A DNA stretch of 64,000 bases, from assembly GCA_036924285.1 (NCBI GenBank), contig JAYKYS010000011.1, positions 1,488,001 through 1,552,000 of the forward strand. Reading direction: 5' to 3'. This stretch comes from Asterella californica (lineage: Eukaryota; Streptophyta; Marchantiopsida; Marchantiales; Aytoniaceae). The translations under genes were made by a program, and so were the position numbers. Of this stretch, positions 1 through 12,355 are shown piece after piece; the first letter of the stretch is position 1, and each line of letters opens with the position of its first letter. The notes beneath the pieces are model-generated. The model was not told the DNA's origin, searched no databases, and saw only the letters and a program-made list of their open reading frames with translations.

Positions 1-2214
1 GTGTATTGCAGTTCGCTATCATACGCAACAAAGGCAAACAATCTGTTTCTAGTATCACACGAGCTCCTATCAAGAACTCTCGATCTACCTTCATAGCAGT
101 AACAGCTCCCCGCAACTCACGCTTCACTTGAGGATAGTTACGCTGTCGATCTGTTAAGATCCGAGCTCCAAACCTTGAAACAAATCGCACACCTTCTGCA
201 TCTTCTTGACCAACTGCCCATCCAATCGTCTTTGGACTCGTATCAACTGTCAGCACCACAAGTCTCCCGCTCTCGTAGCTAAGCCTCCTTAATATAGGTG
301 GAGACTTCAGAATCTCCTTCAGCTGCTCCATCGTCTCGTGATGTTCTCGCCGCCAAGTAAACCTCTTTCCCTTTCTCAGAAGTGCATATAGAGGCTCGGC
401 AATGTGTGCATAATGAAGAATACTCACACAAAAGAACACACAAGCTCCTAAGAACCGTCGAACCTCAGTGATGTTGGTGCAATCAGCTATCCTTGCTATA
501 GCGTCTACCTTCTCTGGGTTCGGACGTCTTCCAAAAGTACCACACAGATGACCTACCACCACAATCTCTGACATCTCAAAGCGAGATTTGGTACCTGACA
601 GAGTGAGGTGTACCTCCTCCAAACGCATCAGAATCTTCTCCACATCTCGAATGTGGTCTGCAACGAACTTTCTGCAACCATCAGAAATCACTACTTCGTC
701 CTTATCCTCCACTGGACAACCTTTCATGAGAATATCGTCCAGAAACAGAATAGTGACCTCAGGTACAAACTCTCGTAACACCTTATGCATTGCATTCTGC
801 ATATGGGTTACTGAGTTTGTCGCACCCTGAGAAAGAGTACACATCCGCATCAAACCCAAAGGTGTACGTATGGTAGTCAAGTCTCTACTCTCCAAAGCAA
901 GCTGAAACTGATCATAACCTGAAAACAGATCTCCAATAGAATAGATTGACCTTTCAGCAAATGCCTCAGCTACTTCATCAACCACAGGTCCTGTCTCGAC
1001 GTTTCGAATCGTGATGTTGTTGGTAGGCTGCAAGTCTTGGATGAAGCGCAGAGCTCCTGTCTTCTTAGGTACTGTGAACCATCGGCTAGAGTACGGAGCC
1101 ATAGATGGTTCTAGAATACCCATCTGCATCCTCTCCTTCAGTAACTCAATCACCTTCGGTAGCAAGGCACGAGGGACTGGAATCGGTTTGAAGTCCCAAG
1201 GTACGTGAGAAACAGTGAAGATAACCATCGGAGCTATCACACTAGGATCCACACAACCAATCTCCTCAGCCGAGAAAGAAAATGCCTTACCATGGCTAAC
1301 TATCATCTGTTTAAAAGCTCGTTTCTCCTCTTCAGTCAAGAAGGCACCCCCTCCTATCCGGAGCTGCTCGAATGTCTCTTGAGTAAACTTGTGCTCTACC
1401 TGTGTAGGATCTCTAAGCACAGGTTCAGCAGCCGCTAACTTCGTCTGCTGTTGAGAATCAACAGGTAATTGGGTCGTCACAGGCTTCACCTTCCTCGCTA
1501 CAGCTTTATACTTGGTGTGTACTTCCGCTTCCTGATGAGAGTCACACCAACAGACTGCATCCTTCCATCCATCCTCCAATCTCGGATGAGGACGATATCG
1601 CAAGTACGAGACAATCTCCTCATAGACTTCACGAGAATGGATGGGGATCACCACCCTACCTCCCATCTGCTCCATCTGCTTCATCAACTTATCTACATCA
1701 TCCAGCCAACGAACAAAAGACTGTACACCTACAAACTCCTCATAAACACCAGAAATCATTTCTTCTTCCTTCAGAACTCCTGTACAGCGCAGATTTGTAG
1801 CATACTTCTCCATCTGCTTTCTACTCTTCTCAGTCAAATCCTCTATCCGTGCGAACTCACTCTAATCATCAGAACTGAAAGCCATCAAACCAGATTTCCA
1901 ACTATGTACAGTACAACTATTTTCTGAATCTTGAGCAGCCTTTCCATCAGCCTCCTGTGATCCCTCAGGCTGCTCAAGCGGGATCATAGTAGCAATAGAT
2001 CCATCACTCTCGCTATCCCGCCTTATGAGAGTGGTTTCAGAAAACCCTTACTCCTACAGATAGGAGAATCTCTCAAAGTTTGACGGTTTCATTCGTGGTT
2101 CGTACGAACGGTCAGAAACTGCACAGAACGTCTATCATCTGGACTACGGATCCTAGCGTAATGAGATCCATCATCCATCACCTTGGTCTCCATTCGAACT
2201 GCAGCGATATAAGG
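1..2214 (-). pseudogene. Element 1 pol: reverse transcriptase and RNase H (partial, broken)
   Basis: The minus strand encodes the C-terminal half of a gypsy polyprotein. The RT active site reads FLDD (revcomp near 733-746), followed by the connection motif GHLCGTFGRRPNPEKV and the RNase H start VLTVDTSPKTIGWAVG. It matches element G (52188-53185) closely in the opposite orientation. At least two in-frame TAG stops interrupt it: one just after the protease (2212-2214, after ILG) and one near 1861-1863. The RNase H runs off the left edge. It would have copied the element RNA into DNA; it is now a relic. Confidence 0.8.
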
Positions 2215-2712
2215 CTAACCAAGAATCACAGGATATGAAGCAGAAGATTGCACGAAGAAGTGCTGATCTACATCCACATCACCTATCTTCACCTTCACGT
2301 TAGGACAAGCGCTGTATAGCTCACCTTTCTGGTTGTTTGTTGCACGTAACACCCAATCGTGGTTCAGCTCGATAGACCAATGACCTCTCTCATACACCTC
2401 CCGTGACATGATGTTGATCTCAGATCCATGATCAACTAAAGCAGCAACAGGTTCAGCCAAACTTCCAAGACGAACTCGTGTAGCAGTTGTAACACGAGCC
2501 CAATGTCTCCTTCTGAAATCACTATCAGTAGCTGGACTCTCCACGCCAGCTTCCTCATCATCGAACTCAATAGTGTTGGTACCAGCAACCAACGCTTCTT
2601 GCTGGTATCCCTTATCATCAGTTTCCTGAAAATGTACCTTTCCAAACTCTGCATCATTCAGAGAAGCTGCTACTGCATCTATCATCTGACTCTCTATCTG
2701 CTCGGACATCAC
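2215..2712 (-). pseudogene. Element 1 retropepsin-like protease segment
   Basis: The 165 residues contain an aspartic protease core: AALVDHGSEINIMS, then a flap-like stretch and VKIGDVDVDQHFFV leading to PVILG. The catalytic triad is DHG rather than the usual DTG/DSG, and the same DHG appears in element 2, so it belongs to the lineage and is not a random mutation. It lies between gag (upstream, 2835 on) and RT (downstream). A TAG stop separates it from RT. In an active element it would cut the Gag-Pol polyprotein. Confidence 0.75.
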
Positions 2713-2834
2713 TTGTCTCTTGTGCTTGATGATGTCGATGATCAGTTCGTGAAACTCCCTCTTTGCAATACCAAGAACTTCCCGGAGAGAAAACTCGATT
2801 CGTGCATCTAGTATCTTCTACTCCAAGATGCTCT

Positions 2835-4576
2835 TCAGATCAGTAGAAGTTTCAATATCAGCTGCCAACTTGTAAGCCGGTCCCTTCCCTTTCTCTTGGA
2901 CAATAAATCGCCTACCAGCAGTCGTTGGCTCCTGCTGGGATCTCTGCACGTCCTCCATAGGACCTGGTGTAGGTGGAGGAGCTGCAGAAGTAGACGGGAT
3001 GTCCTCAGGAAGAGCCGCTCGTCTCCTTGTGACTCTCCGTCTATCCTAGTCTCCTCAGGAACTCCAGTATCAAGTTCAGAGGCTTCTCGTCGCCTCTTTT
3101 CTTCCACAGAAGCATCCTGCCAATGAACGTGTCTATCTACATCCAAGAATGCTCTGATAGAAGCAGCATCTACAGGATCTCTCCATCTTGTGACCCTACG
3201 AATAGACTCGGCTCCTCTCTTTAGTATCTCAGAAGGAACTGGAGCCACACTCTTCTCAGCAGTCCTATCTAGCAATGTAGGACTAGAAGAGACCTCAATA
3301 TGCCCAGCATATACATCAGAATTTACCAGTGGTGCCATTAACGCAATTGCTATTGCAGCTGCAGCAATCTGAGATAGACTCCTCATGCCTCCTCGCCCAA
3401 ACTGCGTGCTCAACGGCTCTCCAGTAGAAGAAAGGTGCAGCCTACCGTTCTGATAGCGAACCACACCATCTCGCAAAGCAGCTGTGAGCTCTTGACAGTC
3501 TCCTCGGAAGTGATCAGGACTGTCACACCAGATACATCTACGAACAGGAGCTCCTCCTGGACGTGCAGCAGCAAGCGCCGGTGGCTGCTCTCTCTGCAAT
3601 CCAGCTAGCTCTACCTTCAGCTCTCGCATTTGCCGAATCAGGTCTTCGATCTGGTTCTGTTGACCATGATTCTCCGCAGGTCTCTGAACAGGTGCCTTTT
3701 GTGCCGGTGCTGGCACAACTGGCATCAAGGAAACTGCAGCAAGGAAAACAAGTCTGGGAGCAGGGTCCAAAGGCTGTTGTAGTTGAGGAGCAGCATAAGG
3801 TGGAGTGACCACTTCTGCAAGCGGATGTCCTCCCACAGCCACTCTTCCTCTCCTCTGCCTTGTCAATACAGCTACAGCATACTCAAGTCTCTCCCAATCC
3901 ATAGTAACACCTCCCTCAGCAGATCGATCGGTCAACATAAAACATAACCGATTTGCCGTAGAATCATCGGTAGCTTGCAGGAAAAGCTCTGTTCTTCTAG
4001 CATCTAGGGTTATCCGCTCTAGAGTTGAAAGTTGTCGGTATCTCCGATCAAACTCTCTCAGCAACTCACTCAAGCTCATCATACGACCAGGTGCTGCTCA
4101 ACCCAGTCTAGAAATGTCCTTCTAGTAACTCTCTCTGAATCCTCCTCAAGAAACTCCTCTCGAAGAGATCGCTCAAAACTCATCCAGATTCCAAGATTTC
4201 TTCTCTGTACATCCTTAACTTGGTCCCGCAACTCAAGAATGACAGCTAACTCAAAACTTGCTATCATCTCAACATCAGTAACCCTAACCAGCTCCATCTC
4301 TCCTCTATAATCACGCAGATATCTAGAAATATCTTTACCTTCAAACCTTCCACATCTGTTCACAATAGCTTGCAAAGCCTTGGTGGACTTTAACTCACCC
4401 CCTCCAATGATCGGATATTGTTGGACCAGGGCCGCAAGCATCTTCAAGATCTCAGCCGTGTCCAGACCAGATGCAGATGTCGCTGTAGAAGACGCGGGTG
4501 CAGTTGACAGTGCAGCAGTAGACGTTGATGCTCCAGCCCCAGAAGCAGAAGCAGCAGCTCAGCTCTTGCGATCCAT
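2835..4576 (-). pseudogene. Element 1 gag (frameshifted)
   Basis: The capsid/nucleocapsid region is read as two overlapping minus-strand frames (4447-4079 and 4082-2835), so one frameshift lies near 4080. The first carries the retrotransposon Gag core (RFEGKDISRYLRDYR, then LRDQVKDVQRRNLGIW). The second carries a CX2CX4HX4C zinc knuckle, CIWCDSPDHFRGDC, at about residues 183-196 of that frame. The likely original ATG is at 4576-4574 (MDRK, also present in element 2 at 8349), but it is followed at once by a stop. A Glu/Arg-rich tail runs toward the protease. Confidence 0.75.
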
Positions 4577-4624
4577 CTCTTCTCCTTGTAGTAACTCAAC
4601 CTTCTCAATCAATCACCCCAAGAT

Positions 4625-4642
4625 CTCTCAGTGGAAGCACCA
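4625..4642 (-). other. Primer-binding site of element 1
   Basis: On the minus strand, two bases after the LTR end (..CCCGACA) comes TGGTGCTTCCACTGAGAG. It starts with TGG, as expected for pairing with a tRNA 3' CCA. The same site with small changes lies near 8398-8415 in element 2. I cannot name the tRNA. Confidence 0.6.
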
Positions 4643-4644
4643 GA

Positions 4645-6122
4645 TGTCGGGTTGAGAGTTTCTTGAGAAGGGCGGAACCTTCTTGCTGTGATATGATCTT
4701 GAAGGCTGTGTTTAATCAACTCAGGGAGGCGTTGGGCTCCTGGCTCTGGCTGGTTACTCAAAGGATAGGCTTCAGGTTACAAGGTGATACTGAAAAACAC
4801 TCATACAAGTCTCTTGGCTCTTCTGATATGTTCAGGAAGCAAGGTTCAGACTTAACTAGCAATGATAAGATCAGACGGTGAACTTTGACACTCAGGATTG
4901 AGAAATATGTGAAGGTTCAGACTTTAGAACTCCTCCTACATGTCAATGAGGTCCTACTGGATACACATATGAAGTTTCAGCTTCAGATCAATTCAGAGCA
5001 CTAAGATATGAGTAGAAACTTTCTGAGTAGAGAAATTACGGTAATTTCTGGTGCCCAGACAGCTATTTCGACCTAGAACAGAGAATTGGCTCGATCACTT
5101 TGGAAAATTCTTACAGGATTTGCAGTACACAGCTTGCTGAACACTCCTGTGAAGTTGGGTCTCCTGGCTGTACACAGAACTCCAGATCTCCTTCTCTGAA
5201 GTCGCTGCTCTAGATTAAGAGCTTTTCAGACCCCCTCTGCTTTAGCGGCCGCCCTGAATTACTCAGTCACTCAAATGATTCGAAAATTTTTGAACAGTCG
5301 TAGCCCTCTTGACAATAAATGCAACCATGAAGTTTTGAAGCGATTTCCTCAATTCTGCTGCAATTGACACCAAAAACCCCAAAATCAACAAAAGTGATGC
5401 AGTTTTGGCACAATCCGAACTTCAATTAAGCATAACTCCTTGTTTATTGATCCAAATCGATCAAGAATTTCACTGAAAGTGCTTGGCTTGACGAGCTATA
5501 TCTCCCTGTGCTCTCAGATTTCCCAGTACCCTCACCAATTGCTCGAAATCCTCTTTAGAGCTCTGTTTCTAAGTTTAGAGTTACACAAAAGACAAAAATG
5601 AACCAATGAGAGTTCATAGCTCCATTTGGTTGTCCTTTTGTGCCTTAAACCATGTGGTAACTCAATTCAACTCATAGGCTACCACGTCAAGTCCCCTAAA
5701 GCGCCAGCGTATAACTTAAACTACCTAAAATGACACATAGCCCTGAAAGTAAACTAAAACCAGCTATAAGCGTGAATGGGCAACACGTAGGTACAACCCA
5801 TGAACTAAACCCTATCTACATGGCAAATCTAAGTCATATACATTGAATATCATAGATAAGTATGAATTCACTTGCACAAGCGTACGAATGCTTGAACAAG
5901 ATAAATAACATACTTCCAACCTACTAGGACCCAAAATATATGACTGAGTTAACACCATATGCAAAAGGTGTCAAAGATAAGCATAAAAGACTAAGAACAG
6001 TACAGAGCTAGCTTCTAAGACTACTAAACATCAAGTGTCGGAGTAGAAGTAACATGCGCCAAGTAACGCGACAACAGTGATCAGTGAATCATTTACTATA
6101 TCAAATGATTCACATCACGACA
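4645..6122 (-). repeat. 5' LTR of element 1 (1478 bp)
   Basis: The LTR has TG...CA ends on the minus strand (TGTCGTGATGTG...CCCGACA). It aligns throughout with 8424-9963 (element 2) and, in reverse orientation, with 54579-55901 (element G). No gene lies in it; ORFs inside are chance. Confidence 0.85.
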
Positions 6123-6127
6123 ACATA

Positions 6128-6480
6128 AGACCCAACCATTGTTTAGTTTGATAGACCCCTAACCTCTCTCGTACACCTCGTGACATGATGTTGATCTCAG
6201 ATCCGTGATCAACTAAAGCAACAACAAGTTCAGACAAATTTCCAAGGCAAACTCGTGTAGCAGTTGTAGCATGAGCCCAATATCTTCTTCTAAAGTCACT
6301 ATCAGTAGCTGGACTCTCCTCGTCAGGTTCCTCCTCATCAAACTCAATGGCATTGGTACTAGCAACTAACGCTCCTTGCTGATACCTTGGTCATCAATCT
6401 CTTGAAAATGCACCTTCTCGAATTATGCATCATTCACAGTAGCTCCTACCACATCTAGCATTTGACTTCCTACTTGTTCA
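6128..6480 (-). pseudogene. Element 2 protease fragment
   Basis: The minus strand aligns with the element 1 protease: a Glu-rich lead-in, the DHGSEINIMS core near 6180-6215, and a truncated end at the element 1 insertion. There are several frame losses, so no continuous ORF remains. Confidence 0.65.
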
Positions 6481-6599
6481 GACATCACCTGTCTCTTTCG
6501 TTTGATGATGTTGATGATCAATTCGTGAAACTTTCTCTTTGCAATATCAAGAATTTCCCGAAGAGAAAATTTGATTCGTGCATCCAGTATCTTCTGCTC

Positions 6600-8349
6600 C
6601 AAGATGTTCTTGAGATCAGTGAAGTTTCAATATCAGCTGCCAACTTGTAGATCGGTCCCTTCCTCTTCTCTTGGGTAGTAAACCGACTTCCACTAGTTGT
6701 TGGCTCTTGTTGAGACCTCTACACGTCTTCCATCGGACCTGGTGCAAAGGAAGGAGCTTGAGAAGTAGAGGAGATGTCCTATGAAGGAGCTGCTCGCCTC
6801 CTTGTGACTCTCCGTCTATATCCAATCTCCTCAGGAATTCCAATGTCAAGTTCAGAGACTTCTCGCTGTCTCTTTTCCTCCATAGAAACATCTTGCCAGT
6901 GAACGTGTCTATCCACGTCCAAGAATGCTTTGAACGTAGCGTCTACATGATCTCCTCATCCTGTGACTCTATGAATAGACTCGGCTTCTCTCTTCAGTAT
7001 CTCAGAAGAAACTTGAACAATACTCTTCTCAGAAGTCCTATCTAGCAACGTAAGACTAGAAGAGACTTTGATATGTCCAGTATATACATCAAAATTTATC
7101 AGCGATGTCATCAACGTAGTTGTTGTTGCAGACGTAGCAATCTGAGATAGATTCTTCATGCCTCCTCGTCCAAACTGCGTGCTCAACGGCTCTCCAGTAG
7201 AAGAAATGTGCAGCCTACCGTTTTGGTAGCGAACCACACCATCTCACAAAGCAGCCGTGAGCTCTTGATAGTCTCTTCGAAAATGATCAAGACTGTCACA
7301 TCAAATACATCTACGAATAGGAGCACCTCTTGGACGTGCAGTAGTAGACATCGGTGGCTGTTCTCTCTGCAAGCTAGTTAGCTTCATCTTCAACTCACGC
7401 ACCTGTCAGATAAGGTCTTCGATCTGATTCTATTGACCATGGTTCTCCGCAAGTCTTTGAACAAGTGTCCTCTGTGCAAGAACCGGCACAATTGACATTG
7501 GAGGTGCTGCTGCAAGAACAACAAGTATAGGAGCAAGAGTCGGAAGCTGTTGTACTTGAGGAACACCATAAGATTGAGAGATCACTTCCACAAGTAGTCG
7601 TCCCTCTACAGCCACTCTTTCTCGTCTTTGTCTTGTTAAAACAGCCATGGCGTCCTCAACTCTCTCCCAATCCATAGTAACACCTCTTTCAGCCGATCAA
7701 TCTACTAACATGAAGCATAATCGATCTGTTGTAGTCTCATCGATGACTTGCAAGAAAAGCTCTGTCCTTCTTGCATGTAAGGTTATTCGTTCGAGCGTTG
7801 AAAGCTGTCGGTATCTCCGATCAAATTCTCTCAACAGCTCATACAGTCCCATCCTACGACCAAGTTGTTGCTCAATCCAATCCAAAAATGTCCTCCTAGT
7901 AACCCTCTTAGAATCCTCTTCAAGAAATTTCTCTCGGAGAGCTTGCTCAAAACTCGACCAAACACCAAGATTTCTTCTCTGTACATCTCTGACTTGATCT
8001 CTCAACTCAAGAATCAAAGCCAACTCAAAACTGTCAATCGTTCAGCTTTCGTCACTCTCACAAGCTCCATCTCTCCTCTATACTCACGAAGATATCTGGA
8101 GACACCTCTACCTTCAAATCTTCCACACATATTCACAACCGTCTGCAAAGTCTTTGTAGATTTTAACTCACCCTCTCCAATGATCGTATGTTGTTGAACC
8201 AAGGCCGCAAGTGTCTTCAGTATCACAGTAGTATCCTGACTCGATGTTGCAGTTGCTGCAGAGGACGTATGTGCAGCTGAAGTTGCAGCAGTAGATGTTG
8301 ATGCTCCAGTCATAAAGAGAGTAGCAGCACTTCCGTCCTTGCGATCCAT
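6600..8349 (-). pseudogene. Element 2 gag (broken)
   Basis: The start is MDRK at 8349-8347, followed by an Ala/Ser/Thr-rich N-terminus and the conserved QQHTIIGEGELKSTKTLQ. The capsid part continues in the frames at 8373-8014 and 8023-7697, and a coiled region follows (7675-7430). The zinc knuckle region near 7300 has lost cysteines (the first Cys codon reads as another residue). Several frameshifts are present. Same organisation as element 1 gag. Confidence 0.65.
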
Positions 8350-8423
8350 CTCTTCTTTGTATAAAAATCTCAACCTCCACGATCAATCACCCCAAGATCT
8401 CTTAGTGGAAGCACCAGACTGTA

Positions 8424-9963
8424 TGTCGAGGTGAGAGTTTCCTGAGAAAGATGAAATCTTCTAGCTGTGATATGATCACAAAGAGTGTGATACGTCTACT
8501 CAAGAAAGCGCTGGGCTTTTGACTATGGTTGTTTACTCAAGAGATAGGCTTCAGGTTATAACGTGGCACTATAAACACTTACACAGGTCTGCAGAAAACA
8601 AGAATCAGGACTAATTAGTAGTAATAAGATCAGACGGTGAACTTTAACACTCAAGTATAGAAAACATATGATGGTTTAGACTTCAAAACTTCTTCTACAT
8701 GTAAGGGAGGCCCTACTGAACACACATACAAACTTTCAACATGAGATCAAATCTGAGATATGGGCAAAAACGTTTTGAGTAAAGAAATTATGGTAATTTT
8801 TGGTACCCATATAGCTAATTTGACCTAGAACAAAGAATTTGTATGATAAATTTTGATGATTCTTACAGGATTAGGAGTCTACAGCCCGTTGAACATCCCT
8901 GTGAAATTTGACATGCTGGTTGTACACAGTTCTCGAGATCTCGAGCTCTGAAGTTGCTGCTCTAGATTGAGAGTTTTTTAGACCCCCTCTGCTTCAACGA
9001 TCGCCTTGAATTACTCACTCACTCAAATGACATGAAATTTTTTAGACAGTCGTAGCCCTGCTGACAATAAAGACAACCATGAAGGTTTGAAGCAAATATC
9101 TCAATTCTGCTGCAACTGACACCAAAAATCTCAAAATCACCAATTGTGTTACAATTCCGGCCCAGTCCGAACTTCAATTTGGCATAACGCCTTCTTTATT
9201 GCTCCAAATCGATCAAAAATTTCACGAACAATGATTGGCACGACAAGCTCTATCACCTTGTGTTCTCATAAGTTTCCAATGTCTCTACCAAAAGCTCGAA
9301 CTCTCCTTAAGATCCTGCTTCTAAGTTTAGAGTTTCACAAAAGACAAAAATAGACCAATGAGAGTTCATAGCTCCAGTTCCTTGTCCTTTGTGTCTCAAT
9401 CCACGTGGTAACTTAATTTCACACATAGGTTACCACGTCAAGCCTCTAAAGTGCCAGCGTAAACTTTAAACTTCTTGCGAAGACATGTAAAATGACACGT
9501 AACCCTGAAAGATAACTTAAACAAGTTAGAAAACATGCATGAGCGACATGTAAGTACAACCCATGAGCTAAAACTCTATCAACATGGTAAACTTAAGTTA
9601 TGTATTTTGAACATCATAGATAAATAACATACTATCAACCTACTAGGACTCAAAATATATAACATAACAGTGTCAACATCATATGAAAAGGTGTCAAACA
9701 TATGCATAAAGAATTAGAAGTAATATTTTGCTAATTTCTAGGACTATTAAACTCAAGTGTCGGAGTAGAAGTGTAACATATAACCGTCAAGTAACGAGAC
9801 AATAGTGTTCAGCGCGATGAGACTTACGACGTAATGTTTTTAGATTTTTGAATGCTCACATCCTCCAGAATCGACTTCGCTGAGGTCTTAACTTCACTTA
9901 GAGAGACTAACTCCTGACAGAGAGGTGAATTATTTATTATGTGAAATGATTCACATCACGACA
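8424..9963 (-). repeat. 5' LTR of element 2 (about 1540 bp)
   Basis: Homologous to 4645-6122 with many substitutions and small indels, so it is clearly older than element 1. The outer end is TGTCGTGATGTG (minus) at 9963. The inner end near 8424 is separated from the primer site by an extra 5-7 bases. Confidence 0.75.
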
Positions 9964-10360
9964 ACGCTTGATTTTTGGAGTGAGTTCACTAGAGTGTGCT
10001 TTCGATAGTGAGACTGAAGTTGCGGACCAGTCATACTACCTTTGTTTCTCTCACGGTGAGGTTGGACTAGCGACCAACAGATCGTGAGAGACTGCTTGTG
10101 ATGATGGCATGTACATTGTCCTTATCTTGACCGTCATAGTAGAGGATAGGTGAGCTCAATAGGAGCGGGGTTAGGCAAGTTGTGGTTACAGTGGTGATGG
10201 AAATTTTGACATTCTGGTTGGAGAGTGTGTTCACGAGATTCTATCATCACGGAGTTCTCGGGAGGTTATGGTGAGGACTTCTCAGACAGTGGGTATACAT
10301 GGTGTGAGGTGCGGTACGACTGCCTACACCATTGCCGTCGATTGTTCTAGACGATGAGTC
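9964..10360. other. Unassigned DNA between element 2 and element D
   Basis: About 400 bases with no recognisable coding or LTR homology inside the window. It may be the decayed 5' part of element D or the flank into which element 2 inserted. I see no reliable gene. Confidence 0.3.
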
Positions 10361-11189
10361 TGAGTAGACAGTGCATTTTTTGGTGGTGAGTATAGTGTCG
10401 TCACACAGTTGTTGTGGGACATGGACGAGATCTATGGAGTCACGAAGGGACCTCGACGATATTCGAGTATGGTGGGTACCATTGAGCTGGATGACTTCAT
10501 CCAGGAGTTTGACAGTTGGTACGATCTATATCAGATGTGAAATCTACAGTTGTTTACACTCTTCATGACATGGAAGTGTTTGTTCAACACTTGGAGGGAC
10601 TGTCGATGGACGATTATCATGAGTTCAAGCGAGACTACAATGTGGAGATTGAGTTTTGGAGACAACATTGATCTCCCAACTACATTTCTATCACTACTGG
10701 TGTCGTTTCGAGAGACATAGCATCTGCGAGTTCAGGTGCAAGTAGTAGTGATACATCCACGAGTGGCGGAGTACCTACTACCAGTGATGCGTTCACTAGT
10801 AGTGGAGCAGGTGGTAGTGTGAGCAAGATACCACTAGAGTTTAATCCTGTGGTTCATTTCTTCCAATGTTTGAGCAGAAGACTGGAGAGAGCATAGGCGA
10901 GGCGGTTGATCTACGTTACCCAAGGGGTGACGGAAACACATGCAGTCTAGTTCTGGTATGGGATATTGGATCGAGAGCTACGTAGGAGAGCAAGAGATTT
11001 AGAGACATCGCTCCGATATTGGCGGTTGTCTTTGGTCTAGTTGAACGGATTGAGCTCAAGATGGTGGAGGAGAGGGTGGTGACTGCTATGTTCAGCAGAG
11101 AAGCACCACATGAGACGATCACCTCTTCTCGAGGATCACAAGTTATGCAACAGCTTGGTGGTGGTAAAGATCGTGTTGAACAGTCACGA

Positions 11190-11780
11190 AGGTTGAGGCT
11201 ATTGCACGTATCTCACGCCCCACAGATGTAAGTCGAGTTCGGACATTTGTTGGTTTGACGAACTTCTATCGTCGATATGTGAAAGGGTTTAGTGCAATTG
11301 CGGAGCCATTGACCAAGCTGATGAAGGTGGACCAAGAGTTGCAATGGGGAGATGAGCACGAGCGAGCTTTTGTAGAACTCAAGGATAAGTTGACATTTGC
11401 TACCATCTTGAGGAAACCCGTTAGGGGCGTCCCTTCCAACTACACATTGATTGGAGTATGTTGAGACTTGAAGCAGTGCTGACTCAGCATGATGATGAAG
11501 AAAAAGATTTTGTCGTGACGTATGCTAGTCCTTCCAACAATTCGGCGAAGGCGAGATACAGTTCGTACGAGGGGGAGTGTTTAGCTGTAGTGTGGGCTGT
11601 TGCACACTTCCGATGTTATCGGTTTGGGAACCTTAGCCGCTCAAGTGGTTGATGAAGTCCGACAAGCTTAAGAGAAGCTTGCACGATGGACATAATCTTA
11701 CAAGAGTACGACTTCCAGGTAATGCATAGACCTAGAGTTGTAAACCTAGATGCTCATGGGTTGAGTCGCAACCCATGCAC
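11190..11780 (+). pseudogene. Element D RT thumb/RNase H remnant
   Basis: Near 11200-11460 the frame reads VRTFVGLTNFYRRYVKGF, LTKLMK and ELQWGDEHERAF, the usual RT thumb/connection signature. At 11458-11640 the RNase H part reads AVLTQHDDEEKDFVVTYAS then YEGECLAVVWAVAHFRCY. It ends with the tether ILQEYDFQVMHRPRVVNLDA and LSR (11690-11775). Stops and frameshifts separate the three pieces. No catalytic RT motif (YxDD) remains. Confidence 0.7.
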
Positions 11781-12149
11781 GAGTCAACAAGAACATATTG
11801 GGACTCGATGGCATGACGAGGTTGATGAGGAGATAGTGTCAAGATGCATGCATCTGTCTTTCTTTGTGTGTTGGTCATGAACTCTAGTATGGAGGGTCAG
11901 GACGTATCTTTCTCAAGTCAGAGAGTAGATGATGAGTCTTCAGATCTTGAGGATGGAGATGGTGTTCCAGACCAGTGAGATATCCACGACAATGTGACCG
12001 TAATGGAGTTTCTACGTACTGACATGGTGATAGACACAATAAGTGTCAAGGAGCGATATCGTGTCCTTCAACGAGCAAAGAGATTTCGACAAAAAAGACG
12101 ACATGACTTTGAGTGTGGGATGATGAGAGAGTACGAATAGTGTCTCATC

Positions 12150-12355
12150 CATCCCAAGAGCACAATTAGCACGACATGTCTATGAGGAGTTGAGACATTT
12201 TGGAGTGAAGCGTACGCGTAGCTTACTCCAAAGATAATATTGGTGGCGTGGTATGCACATCGATGTGCATCAATTTGTCACAAGATGTGTGATTTGTGAT
12301 CGAATACAGGCATCATTTAATGCTCCTACTCCATAGTTACACCCCTTAACGATTA
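12150..12355 (+). pseudogene. Element D integrase zinc-binding region, left copy
   Basis: The frame contains the HHCC zinc-binding domain: RHVYEELRHFGVKRT, then YWWRGMHIDVHQFVTRCVIC. The His pair and the CxxC pair are visible. The last 106 bases (12250-12355) are repeated to the right of element A. Confidence 0.65.
12250..12355 (+). repeat. 106-bp direct repeat flanking element A, left copy
   Basis: It runs from ggtatgcacatcgatg to cgatta and abuts the LTR of element A. The copy at 20683-20788 differs at 5 positions by my count. Both carry the same internal stop (ccatag), so element D was already decayed when the duplication formed. Confidence 0.9.

Larger units (their letters stand above)
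1..6122 (-). mobile_element. Ty3/gypsy LTR retrotransposon, element 1 (3' part outside window)
   Basis: Read on the minus strand the order is 5' LTR (6122-4645), primer-binding site, gag, protease, reverse transcriptase, RNase H, and the window ends within RNase H. The 5' LTR edge starts TGTCGTGATGTG, as do the LTRs of elements 2 and G. The right edge cuts the protease of element 2, so this copy inserted into element 2. The 5 bases just outside the LTR (6123-6127, acata) are the candidate target duplication; the other side is off the window. Stops and a gag frameshift make it non-coding today. Confidence 0.85.
6123..9963 (-). mobile_element. Ty3/gypsy element 2, interrupted by element 1
   Basis: On the minus strand: 5' LTR (9963-8424), a degenerate primer site, gag (8349 to about 6600), then protease down to 6123, where the sequence stops in mid-domain exactly at the LTR edge of element 1. 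The part just inside, which should encode the segment after SREVYERG, still aligns with 2340-2410 of element 1 up to the junction. The rest of its pol is expected beyond the left edge of the window. Confidence 0.8.
10361..12355 (+). mobile_element. Old Ty3/gypsy element D, left part
   Basis: Plus-strand remains in order: a Gag-like piece near 10480-10540 (LDDFIQEFDSWYDLYQM), a Ser/Thr/Gly-rich stretch (10690-10840), then directly the RT thumb and RNase H (about 11190-11780), and the zinc-binding start of integrase (about 12150-12355). Protease and RT palm are missing, so an internal deletion has occurred between about 10900 and 11180. Element A interrupts it at 12356 and it resumes at 20683. 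Confidence 0.7.
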
